Shown: in pieces, positions 43,529 to 53,345 of the stretch
How positions within the stretch are numbered: the first letter of the stretch is position 1
Layout of the letters: each line of letters starts with the position of its first letter
Source: Parabacteroides sp. PH5-46
Lineage (GTDB): Bacteria; Bacteroidota; Bacteroidia; Bacteroidales; Tannerellaceae
Length of the DNA stretch: 64,000 nucleotides
Reading direction: 5' to 3'
NCBI RefSeq assembly: GCF_029892785.1
Contig: NZ_JARXXA010000006.1
Location: 124,001 to 188,000, forward strand
The notes under the pieces: model-generated
What the model saw: only the letters and a program-made list of their open reading frames with translations
Databases searched by the model: none
Told to the model about the DNA's origin: nothing
Position numbers and translations under genes: made by a program

Positions 43529-46500
43529 ATGCAAAACAAAGGATTTGTAAAGGTCTTCGCGGTGTTACTTACGCTTGTGTGTTTGTTCTACTTATCGTTC
43601 TCGTTTGTAACGAACCATTACAATGCGAAAGCCGCTGAGTATGCAGGTGGAGACCCTGTAAAAGAGAGTGCATACCTGGACTCTTTGAATACCCAGAAAG
43701 TATGGCTTGGGTATACCCTCAAGCAATGCCGTGAAATGGAAGTAACCTTAGGTCTTGACCTGAAAGGTGGTATGAACGTAGTACTCGAGCTGAATGTGCC
43801 CGACGTAGTTCGCTCATTATCAAACAATAATCAGGACGAAAACTTCAACAAAGCGTTAGACTTGGCCTACGCCCGCCAGGCTACCAGCAACAGAGATTAT
43901 ATCGACCTCTTTGCTGAAGAATACAAGAAGTTAGACCCGGGAGCCCGTCTCTCCGCTATATTCAGCACATTTGAATTAAAAGATAAAATTACACCTCAGA
44001 GCACGGATGCTCAGGTGATAGCTGTACTTAAAAGCGAGTCAACCAGCGCGATAGACAACTCATTCAACGTGTTGCGTACGCGTATCGACCGTTTTGGGGT
44101 GGTATCTCCGAATATCCAGCGTTTGGAAACTGCCGGACGTATCCTGGTGGAACTTCCCGGTGTGAAAGAACCCGAACGTGTTCGTAAACTGCTTCAGGGT
44201 AGTGCGAACCTGGAATTCTGGGAAACATATGAACTGTCTGAAATCTATCAGCAGTTGATTTCTGCAGACAATCTGCTGGCTACTTTGCTGGCTGACAAAA
44301 CGCCTGTACAAACGGAAACAACAGAAGCAACTCCTGCGGCTGACAATCTGCTGGACGAATTGCAACAGTCTACCGACTCAGTAGATGCCAACGAAGCAGA
44401 CTCATTGCTTTCACAGCTTGCCGGAGAAACTACAGATGCCCAGGCTGCCCAGTCGATGGAAGAATATGCCAAACAACATCCCTTGTTTGCCCTCTTGCAA
44501 CTGAACACCTATAACGGACAGTTGGCTCCCGGCTCAATCGTAGGTATTGCACACACCAAAGATCGTGCGAAAATAGACGAATATCTGAGCATGCGCCAGG
44601 TGAAAGACATCTTGCCTCGTAACCTTTCTCTGAAGTGGGGTGTAAAGGCGATTGATGAAAAAGAACTGTATTACCAACTATATGCTATTAAAGTAACCAA
44701 CCGTGACGGTAGCCCGGCTTTGGGTGGTGATGTAGTTACGGATGCAGTAGCCGACTTCTCGCAGACAGCCGGTCGCTCGGAACAGCAGGTTAGTATGTCG
44801 ATGAATGCCGAAGGTGCGAAAGCCTGGGCGCGTCTGACAAAAGATAATATCGGCAAATCTATCGCGATTGTACTGGACGAGTTGGTGTATTCAGCTCCCC
44901 GTGTAAACGACGAAATTACAGGAGGCCGTTCTCAAATCTCCGGTTCATTTACGCCGGAAGAAGCGAAGGACTTGGCAAACGTGTTGAAGTCTGGTAAAAT
45001 GGCAGCTTCTATTAATATCGTACAGGAAGACGTAGTAGGTCCTTCACTGGGACAAGAAGCAATCAATGCAGGGGTGATCTCTTTCATTCTGGCTTTGATA
45101 CTGCTGATGGCCTATATGTGTACGATGTACGGAATCATACCGGGTATGATTGCCAACGGAGCTTTGATATTGAATATCTTCTTTACAATGGGTATTCTTG
45201 CCTCTTTCCAGGCGGTACTTACCTTGCCGGGTATTGCGGGTATGGTGCTTACGCTGGGTATGGCGGTAGACGCAAACGTGTTGATCTATGAACGTACAAA
45301 AGAAGAGCTTCGCGCAGGTAAAGGCTTGGCAAAAGCAATTGCAGACGGATATAGCAATGCTTTCTCTGCCATCTTTGACGCGAACTTAACGTCTATTATC
45401 ACAGGTGTGGTATTGTTCTATTTCGGAACAGGTCCTATCCGTGGTTTTGCTACTACATTGATTATTGGTTTGTTCGCTTCATTCCTTACGGCTGTATTCT
45501 TAACCCGTATCGTTTACGAAGCATTACTGGCTAAAGATAAACTGAAGAACATTACATTCACTACTTCTGTCAGCAAAGACCTGTTGACCGATCCGAAGAT
45601 CAACTTCCTGGGAATGCGTAAAACAGGTTATCTGATTCCTGCAGTGATCATCATTATAGGTGCTATTTCACTGGCAACTGTTGGTTTGAACAATGGTATC
45701 GACTTCACTGGTGGACGTAACTATATCGTACGTTTCCAGCAGGATGTAAATACTGCGGAAGTTCGTGATCTGTTAGACGAGCAGCTGGAAGGCGCAGTAA
45801 GTGTTATTACCATTGGTTCACAAGATCAGGTTCGTATATCTACCAACTATAAGATTGCAGATAACAGTCCGGAAGTAGATCAGGATGTCGAATCCAGAAT
45901 ATTTGAAGGAGTAAAATCTCTTCTACCTGCCGGTACAACACTGGAGCAGTTCTCGGGAGATTATATCAAGAGTTCGCAGAAGGTAGGGCCAAGTATGGCA
46001 GATGATATCAAGAATGCAGCTATACTTGCTGTAATATTCGCTATGATCTGTATGGCACTTTATATTCTGGTTCGTTTTAGGGATATCTCTTTCTCAATCG
46101 GTACATTCTTCTCGGTAGCTGTAACTACATTGTGTATCATTGCGTTTTACTCCATGCTTTGGAAGATTTTGCCTTTCTCTATGGAGATAGACCAGACGTT
46201 TATCGCTGCTATCCTGACAGTTATCGGGTACTCTATCAATGACACGGTGGTTGTATTCGACCGTATCCGTGAAACGATAGGTCTTTATCCGAAACGCGAC
46301 AGATACCAGGTTATAAATGATGCATTGAACTCTACGCTTTCACGTACGCTTAATACAACATTCTCTACCTTAATTGTTGTACTTTGTATCTTTATCCTGG
46401 GTGGTAGTACAATCCGTAGTTTCACATTTGCAATTTTGCTGGGTATTGTGGTAGGAACTTATTCTACATTGTTTATCGCAACCCCGATTGCATACGAAAT

Positions 46501-46549
46501 ACAGAAGAGAAAAATCGCTAAAAAATCTTTGGCTACAGCTGCTAAATAA
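43529..46549 (+). CDS. secDF: Protein translocase subunit SecDF (fusion)
   Basis: A 1006-residue inner-membrane RND-type protein that uses the proton or sodium gradient to pull exported proteins through SecYEG. SecD occupies about residues 1-680 with the first periplasmic domain (EVTLGLDLKGGMNVVLEL) and five later membrane spans including AVDANVLIYERTKEELR. SecF occupies the rest (NGIDFTGGRNYIVRF, DTVVVFDRIRETIGLY). An Ala/Thr/Gln-rich insert (about residues 225-330) in the first periplasmic domain is long, as is usual in Bacteroidota. Fused secDF is normal for the phylum. Confidence 0.96.
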   Translation: MQNKGFVKVFAVLLTLVCLFYLSFSFVTNHYNAKAAEYAGGDPVKESAYLDSLNTQKVWLGYTLKQCREMEVTLGLDLKGGMNVVLELNVPDVVRSLSNNNQDENFNKALDLAYARQATSNRDYIDLFAEEYKKLDPGARLSAIFSTFELKDKITPQSTDAQVIAVLKSESTSAIDNSFNVLRTRIDRFGVVSPNIQRLETAGRILVELPGVKEPERVRKLLQGSANLEFWETYELSEIYQQLISADNLLATLLADKTPVQTETTEATPAADNLLDELQQSTDSVDANEADSLLSQLAGETTDAQAAQSMEEYAKQHPLFALLQLNTYNGQLAPGSIVGIAHTKDRAKIDEYLSMRQVKDILPRNLSLKWGVKAIDEKELYYQLYAIKVTNRDGSPALGGDVVTDAVADFSQTAGRSEQQVSMSMNAEGAKAWARLTKDNIGKSIAIVLDELVYSAPRVNDEITGGRSQISGSFTPEEAKDLANVLKSGKMAASINIVQEDVVGPSLGQEAINAGVISFILALILLMAYMCTMYGIIPGMIANGALILNIFFTMGILASFQAVLTLPGIAGMVLTLGMAVDANVLIYERTKEELRAGKGLAKAIADGYSNAFSAIFDANLTSIITGVVLFYFGTGPIRGFATTLIIGLFASFLTAVFLTRIVYEALLAKDKLKNITFTTSVSKDLLTDPKINFLGMRKTGYLIPAVIIIIGAISLATVGLNNGIDFTGGRNYIVRFQQDVNTAEVRDLLDEQLEGAVSVITIGSQDQVRISTNYKIADNSPEVDQDVESRIFEGVKSLLPAGTTLEQFSGDYIKSSQKVGPSMADDIKNAAILAVIFAMICMALYILVRFRDISFSIGTFFSVAVTTLCIIAFYSMLWKILPFSMEIDQTFIAAILTVIGYSINDTVVVFDRIRETIGLYPKRDRYQVINDALNSTLSRTLNTTFSTLIVVLCIFILGGSTIRSFTFAILLGIVVGTYSTLFIATPIAYEIQKRKIAKKSLATAAK

Positions 46550-46572
46550 AGGATATATTCTATCTTATATAT

Positions 46573-46610
46573 AAGAAGCTGTCTCGGAAACGGGGCAGCT
46601 TCTTTGTTTT
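46573..46610 (+). terminator. Terminator after secDF
   Basis: AAGAAGCTG pairs with CAGCTTCTT around a GC-rich loop and is followed by TGTTTTTTG. Confidence 0.75.
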
Positions 46611-46732
46611 TTGTCAATATGCTAATAAACATGCAATAACCGGTTTGAAATATTATTTAATATATCTAAATTGCAGCCGTTTTATGACAGTATAGCTTAC
46701 AAACTGTAAGCAACTCTTTAACTTTATGGAAT

Positions 46733-48736
46733 ATGGATATATATCTTAGTAATCAATTACCTGATTATCCTTCTTTTGTTCCCGGTATACGGCGTGCGCC
46801 GGATCGGGGCTATACTTTAACGCCAGCACAAACGGTTACAGCTCTTAAAAACGCACTTCGTTATATTCCTGAAGAATTGCACGAAACATTGGCTCCCGAA
46901 TTTATGGACGAGTTGGCAACGTACGGACGCATCTATGGTTATAGATATCGGCCTGAAGGAGATCTGAACGCCAAACCTATTGATGAATATAAAGGAAACT
47001 GCCTGGAGGGGAAAGCCTTTCAGGTAATGATTGATAATAACCTCTGTTTTGATATTGCTCTCTATCCTTATGAGTTGGTAACCTATGGCGAAACAGGGCA
47101 GGTATGCCAGAACTGGATGCAATACCGCCTGATAAAGAAATACCTGGAAGTCTTGACCAACGAGCAGACCTTGGTTATTGAGTCTGGGCATCCTTTAGGC
47201 TTGTTTAAGTCAAAGCCCGACGCACCGCGTGTGATCATCACCAACTCGATGATGGTTGGGATGTTTGACAATCTGAAAGACTGGCACGTAGCTGCCCAGA
47301 TGGGAGTAGCCAATTACGGGCAGATGACAGCCGGTGGGTGGATGTATATTGGTCCGCAAGGCATTGTTCACGGTACCTTTAATACCCTGTTGAATGCCGG
47401 ACGCTTGAAGCTGGGAATACCGCAGGATAAAGACTTAAGAGGCTATCTGTTCGTTTCTTCCGGCTTGGGAGGCATGAGTGGGGCTCAGCCCAAAGCTGCT
47501 GTTATTGCCGGAGCCGCCTGTATTATAGCCGAAGTGGATGAGTCGCGGATCAAGACCCGTACAACGCAAGGCTGGGTACAGTATGCAACAGACAATCTGC
47601 AAGAAGCCTTTGCATATACCCGTAAAGCAATAGATAAGAAAGAGCCGGTATCGGTAGCCTATCATGGGAATATCGTTGATTTACTGGAATATGCCGAGAA
47701 AGAAAACATACATATAGACTTACTGAGTGATCAAACCTCTTGCCATGCGGTATACGAGGGAGGATATTGCCCAGCAGGTATTTCATTTGAGGAACGGACG
47801 GATCTGTTGGCTCATAACCGGGAGGAATTCAACCGCAAAGTAGATCAAACCCTCGGCAGGCATTATAAAGTAATCAAGAAGCTGGTAGCCAAAGGGACGT
47901 ACTTCTTCGATTATGGTAACTCCTTTATGAAGGCTATCTATGATGCTGGCGTGAAAGAAATATCCAAGAATGGCATAGATGAGAAAGACGGCTTTATCTG
48001 GCCTTCTTACGTGGAAGATATCATGGGGCCTGAGTTGTTTGATTACGGATATGGCCCGTTCCGCTGGGTATGCCTGAGTGGTAAGCATGAAGACCTGATT
48101 AAGACTGACCAGGCCGCCATGGAATGTATCGACCCGACCCGTCGTGGACAGGATCTGGACAATTATAATTGGATCCGGGATGCCGAGAAAAACCAGTTGG
48201 TAGTAGGAACACAAGCCCGTATCCTGTATCAGGATGCCGAAGGGCGAATGAATATAGCTTTACGTTTTAACAAAATGGTTCGCGATGGCGAAGTTGGCCC
48301 CATTATGCTGGGGAGAGACCATCACGATGTGAGTGGAACAGACTCTCCTTTCCGCGAGACATCCAACATATACGACGGAAGCAATGTAATGGCCGATATG
48401 GCTGTACAATGCTTTGCCGGAAATGCTGCCCGGGGCATGAGCCTGATTGCTCTGCACAATGGCGGTGGAGTAGGTATCGGAAAGTCCGTCAATGGCGGAT
48501 TTGGTATGGTTCTCGACGGAAGTGAGCGTGTGGATGAAATCCTCCGTTCGGCCATGTTGTGGGATGTGATGGGTGGTGTGGCACGCCGCTCCTGGGCACG
48601 CAATAAAAATGCCATGAGTACATCTGCCGACTTCAATAGTAAATACGAAAAAGAATATCATATAACCCTCCCTTATATTCCGAAGGAAGACTTAATGCTA
48701 AAAACTATCACGAATTACTTAAACAAAGAAAAATGA
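46733..48736 (+). CDS. hutU: Urocanate hydratase
   Basis: Converts urocanate to imidazolonepropionate, second step of histidine breakdown. The 667-residue chain carries the NAD-binding stretch GLGGMSGAQPKAAVIAG and the typical DQTSCHAVYEGGYCPAGISF, and a C-terminal VNGGFGMVLDGS. It is about 110 residues longer than the 557-residue Pseudomonas enzyme and closer in length to eukaryotic urocanases, as usual in Bacteroidota. First gene of the hut operon; its stop overlaps the next start (ATGA). Confidence 0.95.
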   Translation: MDIYLSNQLPDYPSFVPGIRRAPDRGYTLTPAQTVTALKNALRYIPEELHETLAPEFMDELATYGRIYGYRYRPEGDLNAKPIDEYKGNCLEGKAFQVMIDNNLCFDIALYPYELVTYGETGQVCQNWMQYRLIKKYLEVLTNEQTLVIESGHPLGLFKSKPDAPRVIITNSMMVGMFDNLKDWHVAAQMGVANYGQMTAGGWMYIGPQGIVHGTFNTLLNAGRLKLGIPQDKDLRGYLFVSSGLGGMSGAQPKAAVIAGAACIIAEVDESRIKTRTTQGWVQYATDNLQEAFAYTRKAIDKKEPVSVAYHGNIVDLLEYAEKENIHIDLLSDQTSCHAVYEGGYCPAGISFEERTDLLAHNREEFNRKVDQTLGRHYKVIKKLVAKGTYFFDYGNSFMKAIYDAGVKEISKNGIDEKDGFIWPSYVEDIMGPELFDYGYGPFRWVCLSGKHEDLIKTDQAAMECIDPTRRGQDLDNYNWIRDAEKNQLVVGTQARILYQDAEGRMNIALRFNKMVRDGEVGPIMLGRDHHDVSGTDSPFRETSNIYDGSNVMADMAVQCFAGNAARGMSLIALHNGGGVGIGKSVNGGFGMVLDGSERVDEILRSAMLWDVMGGVARRSWARNKNAMSTSADFNSKYEKEYHITLPYIPKEDLMLKTITNYLNKEK

Positions 48737-49638
48737 GTAGCTGGAGTAAAATTATGGAGTGTGTCCCCAATTTCAGTGAGGGACGCGATTTGGAAAAAAT
48801 AGAAAAAATAGTAAGCCCTTTCAGAGCCAAGGCCGGTGTAAAACTTCTGGATTACAGCAATGATCAAGACCATAACCGATTGGTTGTTACAGTAGTTGGA
48901 GAACCTGAAGCTTTGAAGGCGGCGGTGTTGGAAGCCATCGGATTAGCTGTAGAATTGATAGACCTGACCAAGCACTCCGGGCAGCATCCACGTATGGGGG
49001 CCGTAGACGTAATACCGTTTATTCCCATCAAGGGATGTACGATGGAGGAAGCTATCAACCTGTCTAAAGAAGTAGCTGCCGAAGCAGCGAAACGCTATCA
49101 GCTTCCGGTATTTTTGTATGAAAAGTCAGCTTCTTCTCCTCAACGAGAGAACCTGGCGAATGTCCGGAAAGGTGAATTTGAAGGTATGGCAGAGAAGATC
49201 AAATTGCCGGAATGGGCTCCGGACTTTGGACCTGCGGAACGTCATCCTACAGCCGGAACAGTGGCTATCGGAGCCCGTATGCCGTTGGTTGCTTATAATG
49301 TAAATCTGGGAACTGCTGATTTGGCGATAGCCGACAGTATAGCCAAGAAAATACGCTTCCTGGGCGGCGGATTGCGCTTCTGCAAAGCTATGGGAGTAGA
49401 ACTGAAAGAGCGGGGCATCGTACAGGTGTCCATCAATATGACGGATTATACCCGTACCGCCTTGTACAGAGCCTTTGAACTTGTACGGATTGAAGCTCGC
49501 AGATATGGTGTTCCGGTGGTAGGCAGTGAGATTATCGGACTGGTACCGATGGAAGCATTGATAGATACCGCTTCATACTACCTGGGATTAGAGGATTTCT
49601 CTATGGATCAGGTATTGGAAGCAAGAATCATGGAATAA
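48733..49638 (+). CDS. ftcD: Glutamate formimidoyltransferase
   Basis: Transfers the formimino group of formiminoglutamate to tetrahydrofolate. 301 residues corresponding to the N-terminal domain of bifunctional animal FTCD (ECVPNFSEGRD at the start, DVIPFIPI, GQHPRMGAVD, GTVAIGARMPLVAYN). The C-terminal cyclodeaminase half is a separate gene (50914) in this operon. Start overlaps the hutU stop. Confidence 0.94.
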   Translation: MSSWSKIMECVPNFSEGRDLEKIEKIVSPFRAKAGVKLLDYSNDQDHNRLVVTVVGEPEALKAAVLEAIGLAVELIDLTKHSGQHPRMGAVDVIPFIPIKGCTMEEAINLSKEVAAEAAKRYQLPVFLYEKSASSPQRENLANVRKGEFEGMAEKIKLPEWAPDFGPAERHPTAGTVAIGARMPLVAYNVNLGTADLAIADSIAKKIRFLGGGLRFCKAMGVELKERGIVQVSINMTDYTRTALYRAFELVRIEARRYGVPVVGSEIIGLVPMEALIDTASYYLGLEDFSMDQVLEARIME

Positions 49639-49640
49639 GC

Positions 49641-50894
49641 ATGAAAACAGGGAAACTACTGATAAAAAATACTTCCCAACTTGTCACCTGTTCCGGTTTT
49701 GCCGCGAAAAAGGGAAAAGCTATGTCCGACCTGGGAGTCATTGAGAATGGAGCAGTTGCCATTTCCAATGGCATCATTACCCATGTGGGGACTACGGAAG
49801 AGGTTCTTTCTCAGTTAAATGAGGATGACTATTCTGTCATTGACGCATCAGGAAAGGCTTTGTTGCCCGGCTTTGTGGATAGTCATACTCACTTCGTCTT
49901 TGGCGGCTATCGGGAAGAAGAATTCTCCTGGCGCCTGAGAGGTGATAGCTATATGTCTATTATGGAGCGGGGAGGAGGCATTGTAAATACCATGCAGGCT
50001 ACCCGTAACAGTACGTATGACGACCTGTGGGAAAGCGCTTATGCCCGTCTAGACGATATGCTGGATATGGGTGTAACAACCGTAGAAGGAAAGAGCGGCT
50101 ACGGATTGGATCTGGAAACGGAACTCAAACAGTTACGTGTCATGGAGGAGCTGAACGAGGAGCATCCGGTAGATATTGTCAGTACGTTTCTGGGTGCACA
50201 TGCTGTTCCCCCCGAATATAAAGGCAAAGCAGACGAATATATAGACTATATCATTCAGACAATATTGCCTGCTGTACAAGAGGAAGACCTTGCGGAGTTC
50301 TGTGATGTATTCTGCGAAAAAGGCGTTTTCTCAATAGAGCAGAGCGAACGTTTGCTGAAGGCTGCCGAAGCGCATGGTATGAAGCCGAAACTACATGCCG
50401 ATGAGATTGTAGATATAGGAGGTGCAGAGCTAGCTGTCAGGCTGAAAGCGACAAGTGCCGATCATCTGCTGCAGGCTTCGGATGAAAACATTCGCTTACT
50501 TGCCAAGAGTGATACAATTGCAACCCTCTTGCCTCTGACAGCCTTTTCATTGAAGGAGTCATACGCTCGCGGACGGGAAATGATCGATGCAGGATGTGCA
50601 GTTGCTTTGGCTTCCGACCTGAATCCGGGTAGTTGCTTCTCTGGCTCTATACCTTTGCTTATAGCTTTGGCCTGTATTTATATGAAACTGACTCCGGAAG
50701 AAGTTGTAACAGCTTTGACCATCAACGGGGCAGCAGCCCTCGGACGTGCCGAATCCATTGGTAGTATTGATGTAGGAAAGAAAGCCGATATGATTATCCT
50801 TCGGTATCCTTCGTACAAGTTCCTATCCTATCATATTGGTATAAATATTGTCACTATGACTATAAAAGACGGGAAAATAACAATTAATGACTAA
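49641..50894 (+). CDS. hutI: Imidazolonepropionase
   Basis: Hydrolyses imidazolonepropionate to formiminoglutamate. A 417-residue amidohydrolase with the metal-binding start LLPGFVDSHTHFVFGG, further ligands in ADEIVDIGG and SADHLL, and ALASDLNPGSCFSGS near the C-terminus. It follows ftcD after two bases. Confidence 0.95.
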   Translation: MKTGKLLIKNTSQLVTCSGFAAKKGKAMSDLGVIENGAVAISNGIITHVGTTEEVLSQLNEDDYSVIDASGKALLPGFVDSHTHFVFGGYREEEFSWRLRGDSYMSIMERGGGIVNTMQATRNSTYDDLWESAYARLDDMLDMGVTTVEGKSGYGLDLETELKQLRVMEELNEEHPVDIVSTFLGAHAVPPEYKGKADEYIDYIIQTILPAVQEEDLAEFCDVFCEKGVFSIEQSERLLKAAEAHGMKPKLHADEIVDIGGAELAVRLKATSADHLLQASDENIRLLAKSDTIATLLPLTAFSLKESYARGREMIDAGCAVALASDLNPGSCFSGSIPLLIALACIYMKLTPEEVVTALTINGAAALGRAESIGSIDVGKKADMIILRYPSYKFLSYHIGINIVTMTIKDGKITIND

Positions 50895-50913
50895 TTAAAA
50901 ACAAATAAAAAAT

Positions 50914-51537
50914 ATGTTAGCAGATTTAACCATAAAAGAGTTTCTCGCTAAAACAGCCGGCAGTGATCCGGTTCCGGGCGGAGGAAGTATTTCGGCTCTG
51001 AACGGAGCAATCGCTTTGGCATTGGCTGAAATGGTGGCCAATCTTACAGTCGGTAAAAAGAAATATGCCGAAGTAGAGAATGATATGTTGGCTATTACGG
51101 CTAAAACAGCCCCTCTGCGTCAGCGTTTGATAGAGTATATCGACAAAGATAGTGAGGCGTACGACCGGGTATTTGCGGCTTTCAAGCTACCTAAAGAAAC
51201 CGATGAACAAATGGCTGTCCGCTCGCAGACCATCCAGGAGGCCACGAAAGATGCAGCTCGTATCCCTATGATGGTGGCAGAAGAAGTATTTGGCGTAATG
51301 GACACTATTGCCTATGTGGCAGAAAAGGGAAATCAAAATGCCGTTACTGACGCCTGCGTTGCCATGATGGCTGCCCGTACAGCCGTATTGGGCGCTTTAT
51401 TAAACGTCCGGATCAACCTTTCTTCCATCAAGGATGAAATATTTGTCAGGGAAATGACAGAAAGAGCAGATACATTAGAAAAACAATCGATTGAGAAAGA
51501 ACAACTGCTTTTAAACAAAGTAAAGGAAATCTTATGA
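50914..51537 (+). CDS. fchA: Formimidoyltetrahydrofolate cyclodeaminase family protein
   Basis: 207 residues, all helical, with the family marks SDPVPGGGSISALNGAIALA and DACVAMMAARTAVLGALLN. It completes the transfer of the formimino carbon by releasing ammonia and giving methenyl-tetrahydrofolate. It lies between hutI and hutH, and its stop overlaps the hutH start (ATGA). Confidence 0.92.
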   Translation: MLADLTIKEFLAKTAGSDPVPGGGSISALNGAIALALAEMVANLTVGKKKYAEVENDMLAITAKTAPLRQRLIEYIDKDSEAYDRVFAAFKLPKETDEQMAVRSQTIQEATKDAARIPMMVAEEVFGVMDTIAYVAEKGNQNAVTDACVAMMAARTAVLGALLNVRINLSSIKDEIFVREMTERADTLEKQSIEKEQLLLNKVKEIL

Positions 51538-53027
51538 GTAATAACGTATATCATGTAGGTGCGCAGCCTCTTACATTTGAAAGTATTGAAAAGATCCTGA
51601 CGGAGAACATGCGTCTGGAGTTGACTCCCGACGTAATCAAGCGGATCCAACACTGCCGCGACTACCTGGACAAGAAGATCGAACAACAGGAAGGCCCCTT
51701 ATACGGCATCACTACAGGCTTTGGCTCGTTGTGTAATAAGACGATTTCTCCCGATGAACTCAACACCTTGCAGGAAAACCTGGTGAAAAGTCATGCCTGT
51801 AGTGTAGGTGAAGAGGTAAGTCCGGTAATCGTGCGTCTGATGATGCTTCTGAAAGCACATGCCCTTTCTTTGGGGCATAGTGGCGTACAGGTGATTACGG
51901 TACAACGTATCCTAGATTTCTTTAACAATGATATATTGCCAATCGTTTACGACCGAGGCTCATTAGGCGCTTCCGGTGACCTGGCTCCTTTGGCCAACCT
52001 CTTTCTGCCACTCATTGGGGTAGGGGATGTATATTACAAAGGGAAGAAGCGAGATGCCATGGGAGTACTTGACGAGTATGCCTGGAGACCTGTCAAGCTA
52101 AAAAGTAAAGAAGGTCTGGCTTTATTGAACGGAACGCAGTTCATGAGTTCGAATGGGGTATCGGCCTTACTTCGTGCGTTTAAAATATCTAAAAGGGCAG
52201 ACCTGGTGGCTGCTATCTCCCTTGAAGCATTCGATGGTCTGATTGATCCGTTCATGGATTGCATCCAGCAGATGCGTCCTCATAAAGGACAGATAGAAAC
52301 CGGTGAAGCTTTCCGTACCTTGCTGGAAGGAAGCGAGTTGATTGCACGAAAGAAACCGCATATTCAGGATCCTTATTCTTTCCGTTGTATTCCTCAGGTA
52401 CATGGAGCAACAAAGGATGCGATCCGCTATGTGACAGATGTGTTGCTGACAGAGATTAATTCGGTAACGGATAACCCTACGATCTTCCCTGACGAAGACC
52501 GTATCATCTCGGGAGGTAATTTCCACGGACAGCCCTTGGCTATTGCTTTCGACTACCTGGGGATTGCATTGGCCGAATTAGGAAATATCTCCGAACGCAG
52601 GGTGGCACAACTGATCATGGGATTACGCGGACTACCTGAGTTCTTGGTAGCCAATCCGGGCTTGAATTCCGGCTTTATGATCCCTCAGTATGCTGCTGCC
52701 AGCATGGTTAGCCAGAACAAGATGTATGCCTATCCTGCCAGCAGCGACTCGATTGTGTCGAGCAACGGACAGGAAGACCATGTAAGTATGGGTGCCAATG
52801 CCGCCACCAAGCTATTCAAGATCATGGATAATTTGGATCATATCTTGGCTATTGAGTTAATGAACGGAGCACAAGGTATTGAATTCCGCCGCCCGGCCAA
52901 AACCTCTCCTTTGCTGGAGAAATTTCTGAAAGACTATAGGAAAGAAGTCCCTTTCATAAAAGATGATATTGTGATGTATCCTGAGATACACCGTACCGTA
53001 GCCTTCTTGAGAAGGTATCCGGTATAG
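51534..53027 (+). CDS. hutH: Histidine ammonia-lyase
   Basis: Deaminates histidine to urocanate, first step of the pathway. 497 residues with the MIO-forming triad in GSLGASGDLAPLANL (Ala-Ser-Gly), a KEGLALLNGTQFMSS stretch, and SSNGQEDHVSMGANAA near the active site. It is last in the operon although it acts first. A terminator follows at 53057. The organism can use histidine as carbon, nitrogen and one-carbon source. Confidence 0.96.
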   Translation: MSNNVYHVGAQPLTFESIEKILTENMRLELTPDVIKRIQHCRDYLDKKIEQQEGPLYGITTGFGSLCNKTISPDELNTLQENLVKSHACSVGEEVSPVIVRLMMLLKAHALSLGHSGVQVITVQRILDFFNNDILPIVYDRGSLGASGDLAPLANLFLPLIGVGDVYYKGKKRDAMGVLDEYAWRPVKLKSKEGLALLNGTQFMSSNGVSALLRAFKISKRADLVAAISLEAFDGLIDPFMDCIQQMRPHKGQIETGEAFRTLLEGSELIARKKPHIQDPYSFRCIPQVHGATKDAIRYVTDVLLTEINSVTDNPTIFPDEDRIISGGNFHGQPLAIAFDYLGIALAELGNISERRVAQLIMGLRGLPEFLVANPGLNSGFMIPQYAAASMVSQNKMYAYPASSDSIVSSNGQEDHVSMGANAATKLFKIMDNLDHILAIELMNGAQGIEFRRPAKTSPLLEKFLKDYRKEVPFIKDDIVMYPEIHRTVAFLRRYPV

Positions 53028-53056
53028 TAATGTCTGAGGCATTAATAAATTGTAGT

Positions 53057-53091
53057 AGAAGGCTGTCTTAGTGAATATAAGGCAGCCTTCT
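53057..53091 (+). terminator. Terminator after the hut operon
   Basis: AGAAGGCTGTCTTA pairs with TAAGGCAGCCTTCT (one G-U pair), loop GTGAATA. The following T run is weak (GTATGTTTA). Confidence 0.7.
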
Positions 53092-53143
53092 GTATGTTTA
53101 GTCGGAGCATCGGACATTTTGATGAATATTTTTGGAAAGAAAT

Positions 53144-53174
53144 TTTGGATATTAAGAAATAAACATTACTTTTG
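53144..53174 (+). promoter_or_regulatory. Promoter of the first tRNA-Asn gene
   Basis: TTTG (53144-53147) is followed after exactly 19 bp by TACTTTTG (53167-53174), a textbook Bacteroidota promoter. Confidence 0.75.
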
Positions 53175-53211
53175 CAACGCTTTTGAGAGATTATCATAAG
53201 CAAAAGCAAAT

Positions 53212-53285
53212 TCTTCCTTAGCTCAGTTGGTTAGAGCATCTGACTGTTAATCAGAGGGTCCTTGGTTCAAGTCCAAGAGGAAGAG
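53212..53285 (+). tRNA. tRNA-Asn (anticodon GTT)
   Basis: A 74-nt tRNA: acceptor stem TCTTCCT/AGGAAGA, D-arm AGCTCAGTTGGTTAGAGC, anticodon arm CTGACTGTTAATCAG with GTT, T-arm CTTGGTTCAAGTCCAAG. CCA is not encoded (GCAAAA follows). An identical copy lies on the minus strand at 57111-57184. Confidence 0.97.
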
Positions 53286-53286
53286 C

Positions 53287-53322
53287 AAAAAAGAGAATTA
53301 CTGTTTAGTAGTTCTCTTTTTT
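53287..53322 (+). terminator. Terminator of the first tRNA-Asn gene
   Basis: AAAAAAGAGAATTACT pairs with AGTAGTTCTCTTTTTT (one mismatch), loop GTTT, ending in T run. Related hairpins lie at 56029 and 57072. Confidence 0.8.
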
Positions 53323-53345
53323 GTTTTAGATAAAACACATATCTT

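Noticed and set aside
48733-51537. Broken bifunctional FTCD gene
   Set aside because: The two halves are separated by hutI, both are intact with their own starts, and split genes are normal in bacteria.
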